From: Chloroflexi bacterium UBA6077
GTDB taxonomy: Bacteria; Chloroflexota; UBA6077
DNA length: 64,000 bases
Assembly: GCA_002436065.1 (NCBI GenBank)
Contig: DIXP01000112.1
Location: 75,946 to 139,945, forward strand
Direction of reading: 5' to 3'
The notes under the pieces are model-generated. The model made no database searches. It was given only the letters and a program-made list of their open reading frames with translations, and had not been told where the DNA came from. Numbering within the stretch: position 1 is the first letter of the stretch; every line of letters begins with the position of its first letter. The position numbers and the translations under genes were made by a program. Shown piece after piece: positions 51,346-60,300 of this stretch.

Positions 51346-53214
51346 TTAGCGGGTAGCGACAGGGAGTGTGAATGTGAAGGTTGAGCCCTTTCCCTCCTTG
51401 CTTTCCACCCAGATGCGCCCGCCGTTCGCCTTGACCAGACCCCGCGTGATGTAGAGGCCAAGTCCCAACCCGCCCCCACTGGCTCGCGCCTTTCCAGTCC
51501 TATAGTACCTCTCGAAGAGGCGCGACAGCTCCTCTGGAGACATGCCGATGCCACGGTCCGAGACGGAGGTTACGACCTGGCCATCCTGCTCGGAGATAGT
51601 GACGGTGACCATCTGATCGGAGGGCGAGTACTTGAGGGCGTTGCTCAACAGGTTCCTCAGTATCCGCTCCAGATGGGACAGGTCTGCCCGCACCCACGGC
51701 AACCCCGACGGAGCCTCTACCTCGATGCGGTCCGCATCGCCAGGCTCATCCATCCGCTCTCGGAGGTTCAAGACGAAGGTCGGCAAGTCCACGGGGCTCA
51801 ACTCCAGTCTCACCTGGCCCGACTCCAATCTGGCTGCATCTGCCAGGTCCTGGATCATTGAGTTCATGCGCTGAGCAGTCGTGGCTATGGACTCCGCCGA
51901 CTTTGGAGCTATCCCCGTGACTCCGGTCTTCTCCAGCACCCGCTTGATCAGCTGAGCGTGCCCCAAGATCGAGGTCAGCGGGTTCCTCAGGTCGTGGGAC
52001 ACCGCCCGCAGGTAGTCCTCCCTCAACTGTTCCAACTGGCGAAGCTCGGTGACATCGCGCCCGATCAGGATAGCCATCTCCACCTTGCCCCGTTCATCCA
52101 CCAGGGAGCTGTTGCTCCAGGCGACCTGTCGCCGTGAGCCGTCTGGCCGCTCCACCAGCGTCTCCTCGCCGTCGACCTTCTCGCCACGGAGCATTCGATA
52201 GGCGGGGTGCTGCTCTTTGGGTAGGGGGGAACCGTCCAGCGCCAGGATCCGCCGGTTACTGTCGAAGTCATCGAGGCTTTGCGCATCCCCATGGTGGGCG
52301 CCCGTGAGGCGCGCCATCGCTTCATTGCGCAGCACTATCCGCCCCGAAGCATCCAGGATGGTCACGGCATCGTCCAGCCCTCGGAGCAGGGCGCTCATCT
52401 GGGCAGCCTGCTGCTCGTACCGCGCCCTTGCCTGCACCTGCGGGGTCACGTCCAGCAGCGACAGCAGCACCTCAACAACCCTGCCGGATGCGTCCTTGAT
52501 CGGCGCCAGGATCCAATTCCAGTAGGTGACGCCCCGCTCGGGCTGGCCAGCGTACTCGAAGGGCTTCTCGATCGCCTCGTAGGATATGCCCGTGTCCCGA
52601 ACTCGCTCGAAGATGGCCTGGTTCTCGTCATTCGGGAAGAGGCTGAAGTGGTTGCGGCCGATCAGCTCCTCCGCGCGGTATCCGGAGCCCTTCTCGTAGG
52701 CGGAGTTGACCATCAAGAAATTGAGGTCGCGGTCCAGCAGCGCCAATTGCGCCTGGGTGCTCTCTATTATGCCCTCCAGCTCCGTCTCCCTTCGTGCACG
52801 AAGCTGTTGGCCGATGTCGCGGCTGTGACATACTATGCCAACAATCCGGCCCTCCGGATTCCGCCACGGCTTGCAGGCGATTCCGTACCAACGTGTGATC
52901 CCAGCCGGGCTCAGCTGTAGCTCGGCTCTGAGCTCTTCTCCTGACTGGAGCACCCTTGCCTTGATCTCGGTTAGCTTATCCGCTTCCTCCCTGGGGAACA
53001 GGTCATGATCTGTCTTTCCCAGCAGCTGTTCTTCATCAAGGGACGATGGAGGATTGACGATCCAGCCATAGCGCAGTTGGCTGTCCTGGAAGGAGATGGT
53101 GTCGGGCAACATCACGGCGAGCTGGCGGAACTTCTCTTCGCTCCTCCGCAGCGCCTCTTCGGTTTGCACCAAGTCGGTCACTCTACGTCCTTTCACCTTC
53201 TCGATCCACGCCAA
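51346..53214 (-). CDS. Soluble PAS-domain sensor histidine kinase
   Basis: 622 aa without membrane segments. Three PAS-like domains lie at about 22-140, 145-265 and 270-390 (FLMVNSAYEKGSGYRAEELI; AVTILDASGRIVLRNEAMAR). HisKA follows, with the phosphorylated His 407 in LRAVSHDLRNPLTSILGHAQ. The ATPase domain has ILRNLLSNALKYSPSDQM (N box), VSDRGIGMSPEELSRLFERY (G1) and GGGLGLGLYITRGLVKANGG (G2). No response regulator gene is adjacent, so its partner is elsewhere. The start at TTG 53214 is the best in frame but has a weak ribosome-binding site. Divergent from glgB with 94 bp between, which includes a GACAAC/GTTGTC dyad at about 53218-53239. Confidence 0.93.
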   Translation of the reverse strand: MAWIEKVKGRRVTDLVQTEEALRRSEEKFRQLAVMLPDTISFQDSQLRYGWIVNPPSSLDEEQLLGKTDHDLFPREEADKLTEIKARVLQSGEELRAELQLSPAGITRWYGIACKPWRNPEGRIVGIVCHSRDIGQQLRARRETELEGIIESTQAQLALLDRDLNFLMVNSAYEKGSGYRAEELIGRNHFSLFPNDENQAIFERVRDTGISYEAIEKPFEYAGQPERGVTYWNWILAPIKDASGRVVEVLLSLLDVTPQVQARARYEQQAAQMSALLRGLDDAVTILDASGRIVLRNEAMARLTGAHHGDAQSLDDFDSNRRILALDGSPLPKEQHPAYRMLRGEKVDGEETLVERPDGSRRQVAWSNSSLVDERGKVEMAILIGRDVTELRQLEQLREDYLRAVSHDLRNPLTSILGHAQLIKRVLEKTGVTGIAPKSAESIATTAQRMNSMIQDLADAARLESGQVRLELSPVDLPTFVLNLRERMDEPGDADRIEVEAPSGLPWVRADLSHLERILRNLLSNALKYSPSDQMVTVTISEQDGQVVTSVSDRGIGMSPEELSRLFERYYRTGKARASGGGLGLGLYITRGLVKANGGRIWVESKEGKGSTFTFTLPVATR

Positions 53215-53308
53215 TCATGACAACAAAGAATGTGGTTGTCTAGACCTAGCCTCTACTACCTGGCACACTTCTAGCTGTGGGCTAATTGCTGAAAGAGGTT
53301 GAACGGCT

Positions 53309-55294
53309 ATGACGCAGACCAGAAGCGGCTCGGACTCGGGCCGCTCCGCACAAGCAGGGGCCAAGAAGCCTCTCGTTGTGTATGATGTGACCCTCCTGAC
53401 CGATGACGACATTCATCTCTTCAACGAGGGCACCCATTACCGGCTCTACGACAAACTAGGCTCCCACCCCCTGTGCGGCAACGGGCTGGACGGCACCTAC
53501 TTCGCCGTCTGGGCACCCAACGCCAAGGCAGTGTTCGTTACCGGAGATTTCAACGGCTGGGACAAGAGCAGCCACCCCCTCCGGCTCCGTGGGCAGTCAG
53601 GGATCTGGGAGGGTTTCATCCCCAACCTGGGGGGAGGCGTCCTGTACAAGTACCACATTGTCTCCCGATACAACGGATACAGGGTAGACAAGGCGGATCC
53701 CTACGCCTTCCACGCCGAGACCCCTCCCCAAACGGCTTCGATTATCTGGGACCTGGGATACCAGTGGGAGGACCGGGAGTGGATGGATGGCCGGCGGAAA
53801 CGGAACGGCTTGGACGCCCCTCTGGCCGTCTACGAGGTCCACCTCGGCTCCTGGATGCGGGTACTGGAGGAGGGGAACCGCTCCCTGTGTTATCGGGAGA
53901 TCGCGTCGCGCCTTGCGGGGTATGTCCGGGAGATGGGATTCACCCATGTGGAGTTGCTGCCGATCATGGAGCACCCCTTCTTCGGTTCCTGGGGCTACCA
54001 GACCACGGGCTACTTCGCGCCCACCAGCCGCTACGGCAACCCCCAGGACTTCATGAAACTGGTGGACTACCTCCACCAGAAGGGTATCGGAGTCATCCTG
54101 GATTGGGTGCCATCCCACTTCCCCACTGACGAACACGGCCTGGCCTACTTCGACGGTACCCATCTCTACGAGCATGCCGACCCACGGAAGGGGTTCCACC
54201 CCGACTGGAACAGCTACATCTTTAATTACGGACGCAACGAGGTGCGCAGCTTCCTGATGAGCAGCGCCTTCCTCTGGCTGGACCGGTACCACGTGGACGG
54301 CTTGCGGGTGGACGCCGTAGCCTCCATGCTCTACCTGGACTACTCCCGCAAACCTGGGGAGTGGATCCCCAACGAGTACGGGGGTAGGGAGAATTTGGAG
54401 GCAATCGGCTTCCTTCGGCGGTTCAACGAGGACATCTATCGGAATCACCCGGATGTCCAAACCATAGCCGAGGAGTCCACGGCGTGGCCCATGGTCTCCA
54501 AACCAACCTACGTAGGCGGCCTGGGGTTCGGCATGAAGTGGGACATGGGCTGGATGCACGACACTCTGGAGTACATGTCGACGGATCCGCTCTACCGCAA
54601 GTTCCGACACAACCTACTGACCTTCCGATCGGTGTACGCCTTCTCCGAGAACTTCGTGCTGCCCCTGTCTCACGACGAGGTGGTACACGGCAAGGGGTCC
54701 CTGCTCGGCAAAATGCCCGGCGACGACTGGCAGAAGTTCGCCAACCTGAGGCTCCTCTTCGGCTACATGTACGCTCAGCCCGGCAAGAAACTGCTGTTCA
54801 TGGGGGATGAGTTCGGCCAGGGGCGCGAGTGGAACCACGATAGCAGCCTCGACTGGCACCTGCTGCAGTACCCCTCGCATGAAGGGGTCCAGAAATGGGT
54901 GAAGGATCTGAACCGGCTCTATCGGGAGGAAGCTGCGCTTCACGAACTGGAGATGGAGCCGAGCGGCTTCGAATGGATCAGCGCCGACGACACCGATCAG
55001 AGCGTCATCTCATTCCTTCGATGGGGCAAGTCCGACGGCGAACCGATCCTGGTAGTAGCGAACTTCACGCCGGTGCCCAGGTACGACTACAGGGTGGGCA
55101 CTCCCCACAGCGGGTACTGGCGCGAGCTACTGAACAGCAACGCGGAGGAGTTCGGAGGCACCGGGGTAGGCAACCTGGGAGGGGTAGAAGCTTCGTCCGT
55201 TCCATCCCACGGGAAGCCCTGCTCGCTCAGCCTCACCCTGCCACCCCTGGCCGTGCTGTTCCTGAAGAGCGGCCCGCCGCCAAGCCAGGAGTGA
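53309..55294 (+). CDS. glgB: 1,4-alpha-glucan branching enzyme
   Basis: 661 aa. An N-terminal CBM48 domain (residues about 50-140; GTYFAVWAPNAKAVFVTGDF then NGWDKSSHPL) is followed by the GH13_9 barrel: VYEVHLGSWMRVLEEGNRSL, LLPIMEHPFFGSWGYQTTGY, ILDWVPSHFPTDEHGLAYFD, the nucleophile YHVDGLRVDAVASMLYLDYS (Asp about 335), TIAEESTAWPMVSKPTYVGG (Glu) and PLSHDEVVHGKGSLLGKMPG. It makes alpha-1,6 branches in glycogen, including GlgE-made glucan. The start ATG 53309 has AGAGG upstream. treZ copy 2 and the GH57-treY gene follow on the same strand. Confidence 0.97.
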   Translation: MTQTRSGSDSGRSAQAGAKKPLVVYDVTLLTDDDIHLFNEGTHYRLYDKLGSHPLCGNGLDGTYFAVWAPNAKAVFVTGDFNGWDKSSHPLRLRGQSGIWEGFIPNLGGGVLYKYHIVSRYNGYRVDKADPYAFHAETPPQTASIIWDLGYQWEDREWMDGRRKRNGLDAPLAVYEVHLGSWMRVLEEGNRSLCYREIASRLAGYVREMGFTHVELLPIMEHPFFGSWGYQTTGYFAPTSRYGNPQDFMKLVDYLHQKGIGVILDWVPSHFPTDEHGLAYFDGTHLYEHADPRKGFHPDWNSYIFNYGRNEVRSFLMSSAFLWLDRYHVDGLRVDAVASMLYLDYSRKPGEWIPNEYGGRENLEAIGFLRRFNEDIYRNHPDVQTIAEESTAWPMVSKPTYVGGLGFGMKWDMGWMHDTLEYMSTDPLYRKFRHNLLTFRSVYAFSENFVLPLSHDEVVHGKGSLLGKMPGDDWQKFANLRLLFGYMYAQPGKKLLFMGDEFGQGREWNHDSSLDWHLLQYPSHEGVQKWVKDLNRLYREEAALHELEMEPSGFEWISADDTDQSVISFLRWGKSDGEPILVVANFTPVPRYDYRVGTPHSGYWRELLNSNAEEFGGTGVGNLGGVEASSVPSHGKPCSLSLTLPPLAVLFLKSGPPPSQE

Positions 55295-55341
55295 GACCCT
55301 TGACCCGCCAATCCGGTCTCCATAGGCGGCTTCGCCGCCTG

Positions 55342-55399
55342 CTGGGAGCGCGGGCCGCTGGCCCGCCCGTCCTCGCGGGCGAGCCGCCCGCGCTCCCAG
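55342..55399. repeat. GGGAGCGCGGGC palindromic repeat between glgB and treZ
   Basis: CTGGGAGCGCGGG and CCCGCGCTCCCAG form the ends, with a further internal GGCCCGCC/GGGCGAGCC. It is the same family as the units at 18041 and 19921. It may attenuate transcription between glgB and treZ. Confidence 0.75.
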
Positions 55400-55448
55400 G
55401 ATGGGCCGATCTCGCGGCCCAACGCGACCCTTGTTGCGGAGCAGCATG

Positions 55449-57305
55449 ATGGCAGTGTCGGACCGAAACCTCAGTCTCGGCGCCACCTACCTGGGAGACG
55501 GCCAATGCCGGTTCCTGGTTTGGGCCCCCGACGCTGAGCGAGTCCAACTGCACTTCGTGGCGCCGATGGAGCGGCTAGTGCCGCTGGAGAGGCGAGAAAG
55601 GGGCTACCACGAGGGGGTGGTGCAGGGCGTGGAGCCGGGGGCACTCTACTTCTATCGACTGGAGGAGGACAAGGAGCGACCCGACCCTGCCTCTCGCTTC
55701 CAGCCAGAGGACGTCCACGGCCCCTCCCAGGTAATCTCCACCGCCTTTCCTTGGCAAGACGGGAATTGGCCGGGCCTGCCCCTGGAGCAATACATCCTCT
55801 ACGAACTCCACGTCGGGACCTTCACGCCCGAGGGCACCTTCGACGCCGCTATCCCCTACCTGGACTACCTGCGGCGCCTGGGAATAACCGCCGTGGAGAT
55901 TATGCCCGTGGCCCAGTTCCCGGGCAGCCGGAACTGGGGATACGACGGCGTCTTTCCATTCGCCGTGCAGGGGTCCTATGGAGGAGCTGAGGGGCTGAAG
56001 CGTCTGGTGGACGGTTGCCACCGGCATGGGTTGGCGGTGGTGCTGGATGTTGTGTACAACCACCTTGGCCCCGAAGGCAACTACCTCCCGGACTACGGCC
56101 CCTACTTCACCGACCGGTACCGCACCCCCTGGGGCCTGGCCCTGAACTTCGACGGCCCCCACAGCGATGAGGTCCGGCGCTACTTCCTGGAGAACGCCCT
56201 GTACTGGATCCGGGATTTCCACCTGGACGCCCTGCGGCTGGACGCGGTCCACGCCATCCACGACCGCTCGGCGCGGCCCTTCCTGCAAGAGTTGGTCGAA
56301 GCCGTACACCAGGAGGCCGGCAGGCTTGGCCACCCGATCCACGTTATCGCCGAGAGCGACCTGAACGATGCGCGGCTGATCCTGCCCCCCGAACTGTGCG
56401 GCTACGGCCTGGACGCACAGTGGAGCGACGACCTGCACCACGCCCTGCACGTCCTGTTGACCGGCGAGACCTCGGGCTACTACCGGGACTTCGGCCATGT
56501 GGATCAACTGGCGAAGGCCCTGCGGGAGGGCTACACCTTCACCGGAGAGTACTCCCGGAGTCGCCAGCGCTGCCACGGGAACAACCCCAGCCTCTGCCGG
56601 GCCTCCCAGTTCGTGGTCTGCTCACAGAATCACGACCAGGTGGGGAATCGAATGCTCGGGGAGCGGCTGAGTCAACTGGTCCCCTTTGAAGGACTGAAGC
56701 TCGCGGCCGGCGTGGTGCTGCTGTCCCCGTACATCCCCCTGCTGTTCATGGGGGAGGAGTACGGGGATACAGCTCCCTTCCTGTACTTCATCAGCCACCT
56801 GGATCCTCAACTGTCGGACGCGGTGCGGCGAGGACGCCGAGATGAGTTTTCGGCGTTCGAGTGGCAGGGCGACCCTCCCGACCCGCAGGCAGAAGCCACC
56901 TTCTTCCGTGCCAAGCTGGACCACGGTCTTCGAGAGCAGGGGCAACACCGTACCCTGCTGGAGTTCTACCTATCGCTGATCCGACTCCGGCAGACGGTCC
57001 CGGCCCTGATCAACCTGAGCAAGGAACAGATGGAGGTGCTGCCCTACGAGAGGGAGCGGTGTCTCTTCCTTCGACGGTGGTCGGAGGGCAGCGAGGTGGC
57101 CGTCGCCTTCAACCTGGGCAACGAGCCGGTGGTCCTCCCCATTCCGCTGCCCGCCGGACAATGGGGGAAGCTGCTGGATTCGGCCGAGGAGCGCTGGGCC
57201 GGCGACGGCAGCGAGGTTCCGGATAGGTTGGACTCGGTGGGAGAGGTCATCCTCACCCTTGGTCCAAGAGCCCTGGCGCTGTTCAGACGAGAGGTGCCGG
57301 GATAG
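55449..57305 (+). CDS. treZ: Maltooligosyl trehalose trehalohydrolase TreZ, copy 2
   Basis: About 618 aa GH13 enzyme. The CBM48-like start is CRFLVWAPDAERVQLHFVAP. Then come LYELHVGTFTPEGTFDAAIP, VVLDVVYNHLGPEGNYLPDY, the nucleophile FHLDALRLDAVHAIHDRSAR, the Glu in IHVIAESDLNDARLILPPEL, YGLDAQWSDDLHHALHVLLT and CSQNHDQVGNRMLGERL. ATG 55449 is 7 bases after GGAG; ATG 55446 is the alternative. It lies directly before the treY fusion gene (23-base gap), so this copy is the natural TreY partner. It is clearly diverged from copy 1 at 33533. Confidence 0.94.
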   Translation: MAVSDRNLSLGATYLGDGQCRFLVWAPDAERVQLHFVAPMERLVPLERRERGYHEGVVQGVEPGALYFYRLEEDKERPDPASRFQPEDVHGPSQVISTAFPWQDGNWPGLPLEQYILYELHVGTFTPEGTFDAAIPYLDYLRRLGITAVEIMPVAQFPGSRNWGYDGVFPFAVQGSYGGAEGLKRLVDGCHRHGLAVVLDVVYNHLGPEGNYLPDYGPYFTDRYRTPWGLALNFDGPHSDEVRRYFLENALYWIRDFHLDALRLDAVHAIHDRSARPFLQELVEAVHQEAGRLGHPIHVIAESDLNDARLILPPELCGYGLDAQWSDDLHHALHVLLTGETSGYYRDFGHVDQLAKALREGYTFTGEYSRSRQRCHGNNPSLCRASQFVVCSQNHDQVGNRMLGERLSQLVPFEGLKLAAGVVLLSPYIPLLFMGEEYGDTAPFLYFISHLDPQLSDAVRRGRRDEFSAFEWQGDPPDPQAEATFFRAKLDHGLREQGQHRTLLEFYLSLIRLRQTVPALINLSKEQMEVLPYERERCLFLRRWSEGSEVAVAFNLGNEPVVLPIPLPAGQWGKLLDSAEERWAGDGSEVPDRLDSVGEVILTLGPRALALFRREVPG

Positions 57306-57328
57306 TGTGTATCCCAAGAGGCGCCTGA

Positions 57329-60300
57329 ATGGAAAGGTACGTCTGCATTCACGGCCACTTCTACCAGCCTCCCAGGGAAAATCCATCCCTTGAGGCGGTG
57401 GAGTTGCAGGACTCCGCCTACCCCTACCACGATTGGAACGAACGGATCACCGCCGAGTGCTACGGTCCCAACGGGGCATCCCGCATCATGGACGGCGATG
57501 GCCGGATCGTGAAGATCGTCAACAACTACGCCAGGATGAGCTATAACATGGGCCCGACCCTTCTCACCTGGATGGAAGAGAACTCGCCGGAGGTCTACCA
57601 GTCCATCCTGGCAGCGGACCGTGAGAGCCAGGAGAGGTTCTCCGGCCACGGGTCCGCCCTGGCTCAGGCCTACAACCACATGATCCTCCCCCTGGCGAAC
57701 AGCCAGGACAAGCACACCCAGGTGGTCTGGGGCATCAGCGACTTCGAGCACCGCTTCGGTCGCTTGCCCGAGGGGATGTGGCTACCTGAGACGGCGGCCG
57801 ACGTCGCCACGTTGGAGGTGCTAGCCCAGCACGGAATCCAGTTCACCATCCTGTCCCAGAACCAGGCCAGCAGGGTACGGAGGCTCACCGGAGGGGTCTG
57901 GCGCGACGTGAGCGGAGGCAGGATCGATCCCACCCGAGCCTACGTCCAGAGGCTCCCCTCTGGCCGCCAAATCAACCTGTTCTTCTACGACGGCCCCATC
58001 TCCCGAGCCGTGGCCTTCGAGGGGCTACTCACCCGAGGTGAGCTGTTCGCTGATCGGCTGATGGGTGCCTTCTCCGACGATCGCAACTGGCCCCAAATGG
58101 TCCACATAGCCACGGACGGAGAGAGCTACGGGCATCACCACCGGAACGGCGACATGGCCCTGGCCTACGCCCTCAACCAGATCGAGTCCAACGGCCTGGC
58201 CAGGCTCACCAACTACGGCGAATTCCTGGAAAAGCACCCTCCCACCCACGAGGTACAGATCTTCGACAACAGCTCCTGGAGCTGCATCCATGGCGTGGAA
58301 CGCTGGAAGAGCCACTGCGGCTGCAACTCCGGCAACTATCCGGACTGGAACCAGGGCTGGCGTGGACCGCTGAGGGATGCCCTGGACTGGCTGCGCGACG
58401 AGCTGGCCCCCCTGTTCGAGAGAAGGGGGCGCCGGCTGCTGCGGAACCCGTGGTTGGCCCACGACGACTACATCAGCGTGGTCCTGGATAGGTCCCGCGA
58501 GAATGTGGATCGGTTCCTCGATCAACACGCGCCTCGACAGCTATCCGAGTCGGGGCGGACCCGGGCGCTCAAGCTGCTGGAGATGCAGCGGCAGGCGATG
58601 CTGATGTACACAAGCTGCGGCTGGTTCTTTGATGAACTCTCCGGTATCGAGACAGTGCAGGTGATCCAGTACGCCGGACGAGCCCTTCAACTGGCCGAGG
58701 AACTGTTTGGCGACTCCCTGGAGCCCCGCTTTCTGGAGTTGCTGGAGAGGGCCAAGAGCAATATCCCCGATCACCGGGACGGACGGCTGATCTACGAGAA
58801 GTGGGTGAAGCCGTCGCTGGTGGATCTGCGACAGGTGGGTGCCCACTACGCTATCAGCTCGTTGTTCGAGGACTACGGCGAGCGGACGAGCGTCTACTGC
58901 TACACGGTCGATCGAGAGGACCAGAGGCTGCACTCGGCGGGCAAGTTGAAGCTTGCCCTGGGGAAGGCCAGGATCAGCTCGGGGATCACCCAGGAGTCCG
59001 ACAGGATCAGCTACGGCGTCCTACACCTGGGAGACCATAATCTGAGCGGCGGTGTTCGGCAATTCTCGAGCGAGGAGAGCTACGAAGCCGTCACTCGAGA
59101 GATAGCGGCCGTCTTCGATCGCAGCGACCTCACCGAGTTGATTCGGGTGGTGGACAGACACTTCGGGTCCAACAGCTACTCCCTCAAGCTGCTGTTCCGC
59201 GACGAGCAGCGCAAGATCCTGGGTACGATCCTGAACTCCACGTTGGGGGAGGCCGAATCCCTCTACCGCCAGCTGTACGAGCACCACTCGCCGATAATGC
59301 GGCTAATCTCGGACCTGAGTGCGCCCCCTCCCAAGGCCTGGCAGGCTGCGGCGGAGCTGGTGATCAACAGCCGACTGCGGCGGGCCTTCGAGAGCGAGGA
59401 GCTAGAGCTGGAGGCGGTTCCGGGGCTGCTGGAAGAGGCGCGACGCTGGCAGCTGTCGCTGGACGGCGCCGGCTTGGGATACCTGCTGCGTGAGGCCCTC
59501 GAGAAGCGGATGGAGGCATTATGCGCCAATCCCGAGGATCTGGCCCTGCTCCGCAAGCTCAAGGAGACGATGGTGGTGGTTGGCACCCTTCCCTTCGAGG
59601 TGAAGCTGTGGCGGGTGCAGAACCTCTACTATGGCCTGCTGCAGACGGCCCCCGCCAGGGTACTCGAGGGGCACCGTCGCCACAGCGAGGCCGGCCGGGA
59701 ATGGGGGGGACACTTCGTATCCCTGGGTGAGATGCTGGGGGTCAGGATGGAGGAGGTAAAAGAGACGCTGATGAAGAAGACACCCACCGTCGAGGCATTG
59801 GCGGAGGAGGTCGCCATCCGGCGCCGCGTGCCCAGCGCCACCTACCGCCTCCAGATCCACAGCGGCTTCCCATTGCGGGAAGCCCAGGCCATCGTCCCCT
59901 ACCTCCACGACCTGGGGGTCAGCGACTGCTACGCATCTCCGCTCCTGAAGGCCCGCTCCGGCAGCGATCACGGCTACGACATCTGTGACCACAGCCAGGT
60001 GAGTCCCGCCCTTGGGGGTGAAGATGCCTTTGATGCATTCGCGAGTGAGCTGCGAACCCGGGGTATGGGTTTGCTCGTGGACACGGTCCCCAACCACATG
60101 GGGGTAGGAGATGCCTGCAATACGTGGTGGATGGACGTGCTGGAGAACGGCCCTAGTTCCAACTACTCCCGATACTTCGACATCGACTGGCATCCGGTAA
60201 AGCCTGAGCTGCAGGATAAGATGCTGCTCCCGATCCTGGAGGACCAGTACGGCAAGGTGCTGGAGAGCGGCAAGCTCCAGCTATCCTACGAGGATGGGGC

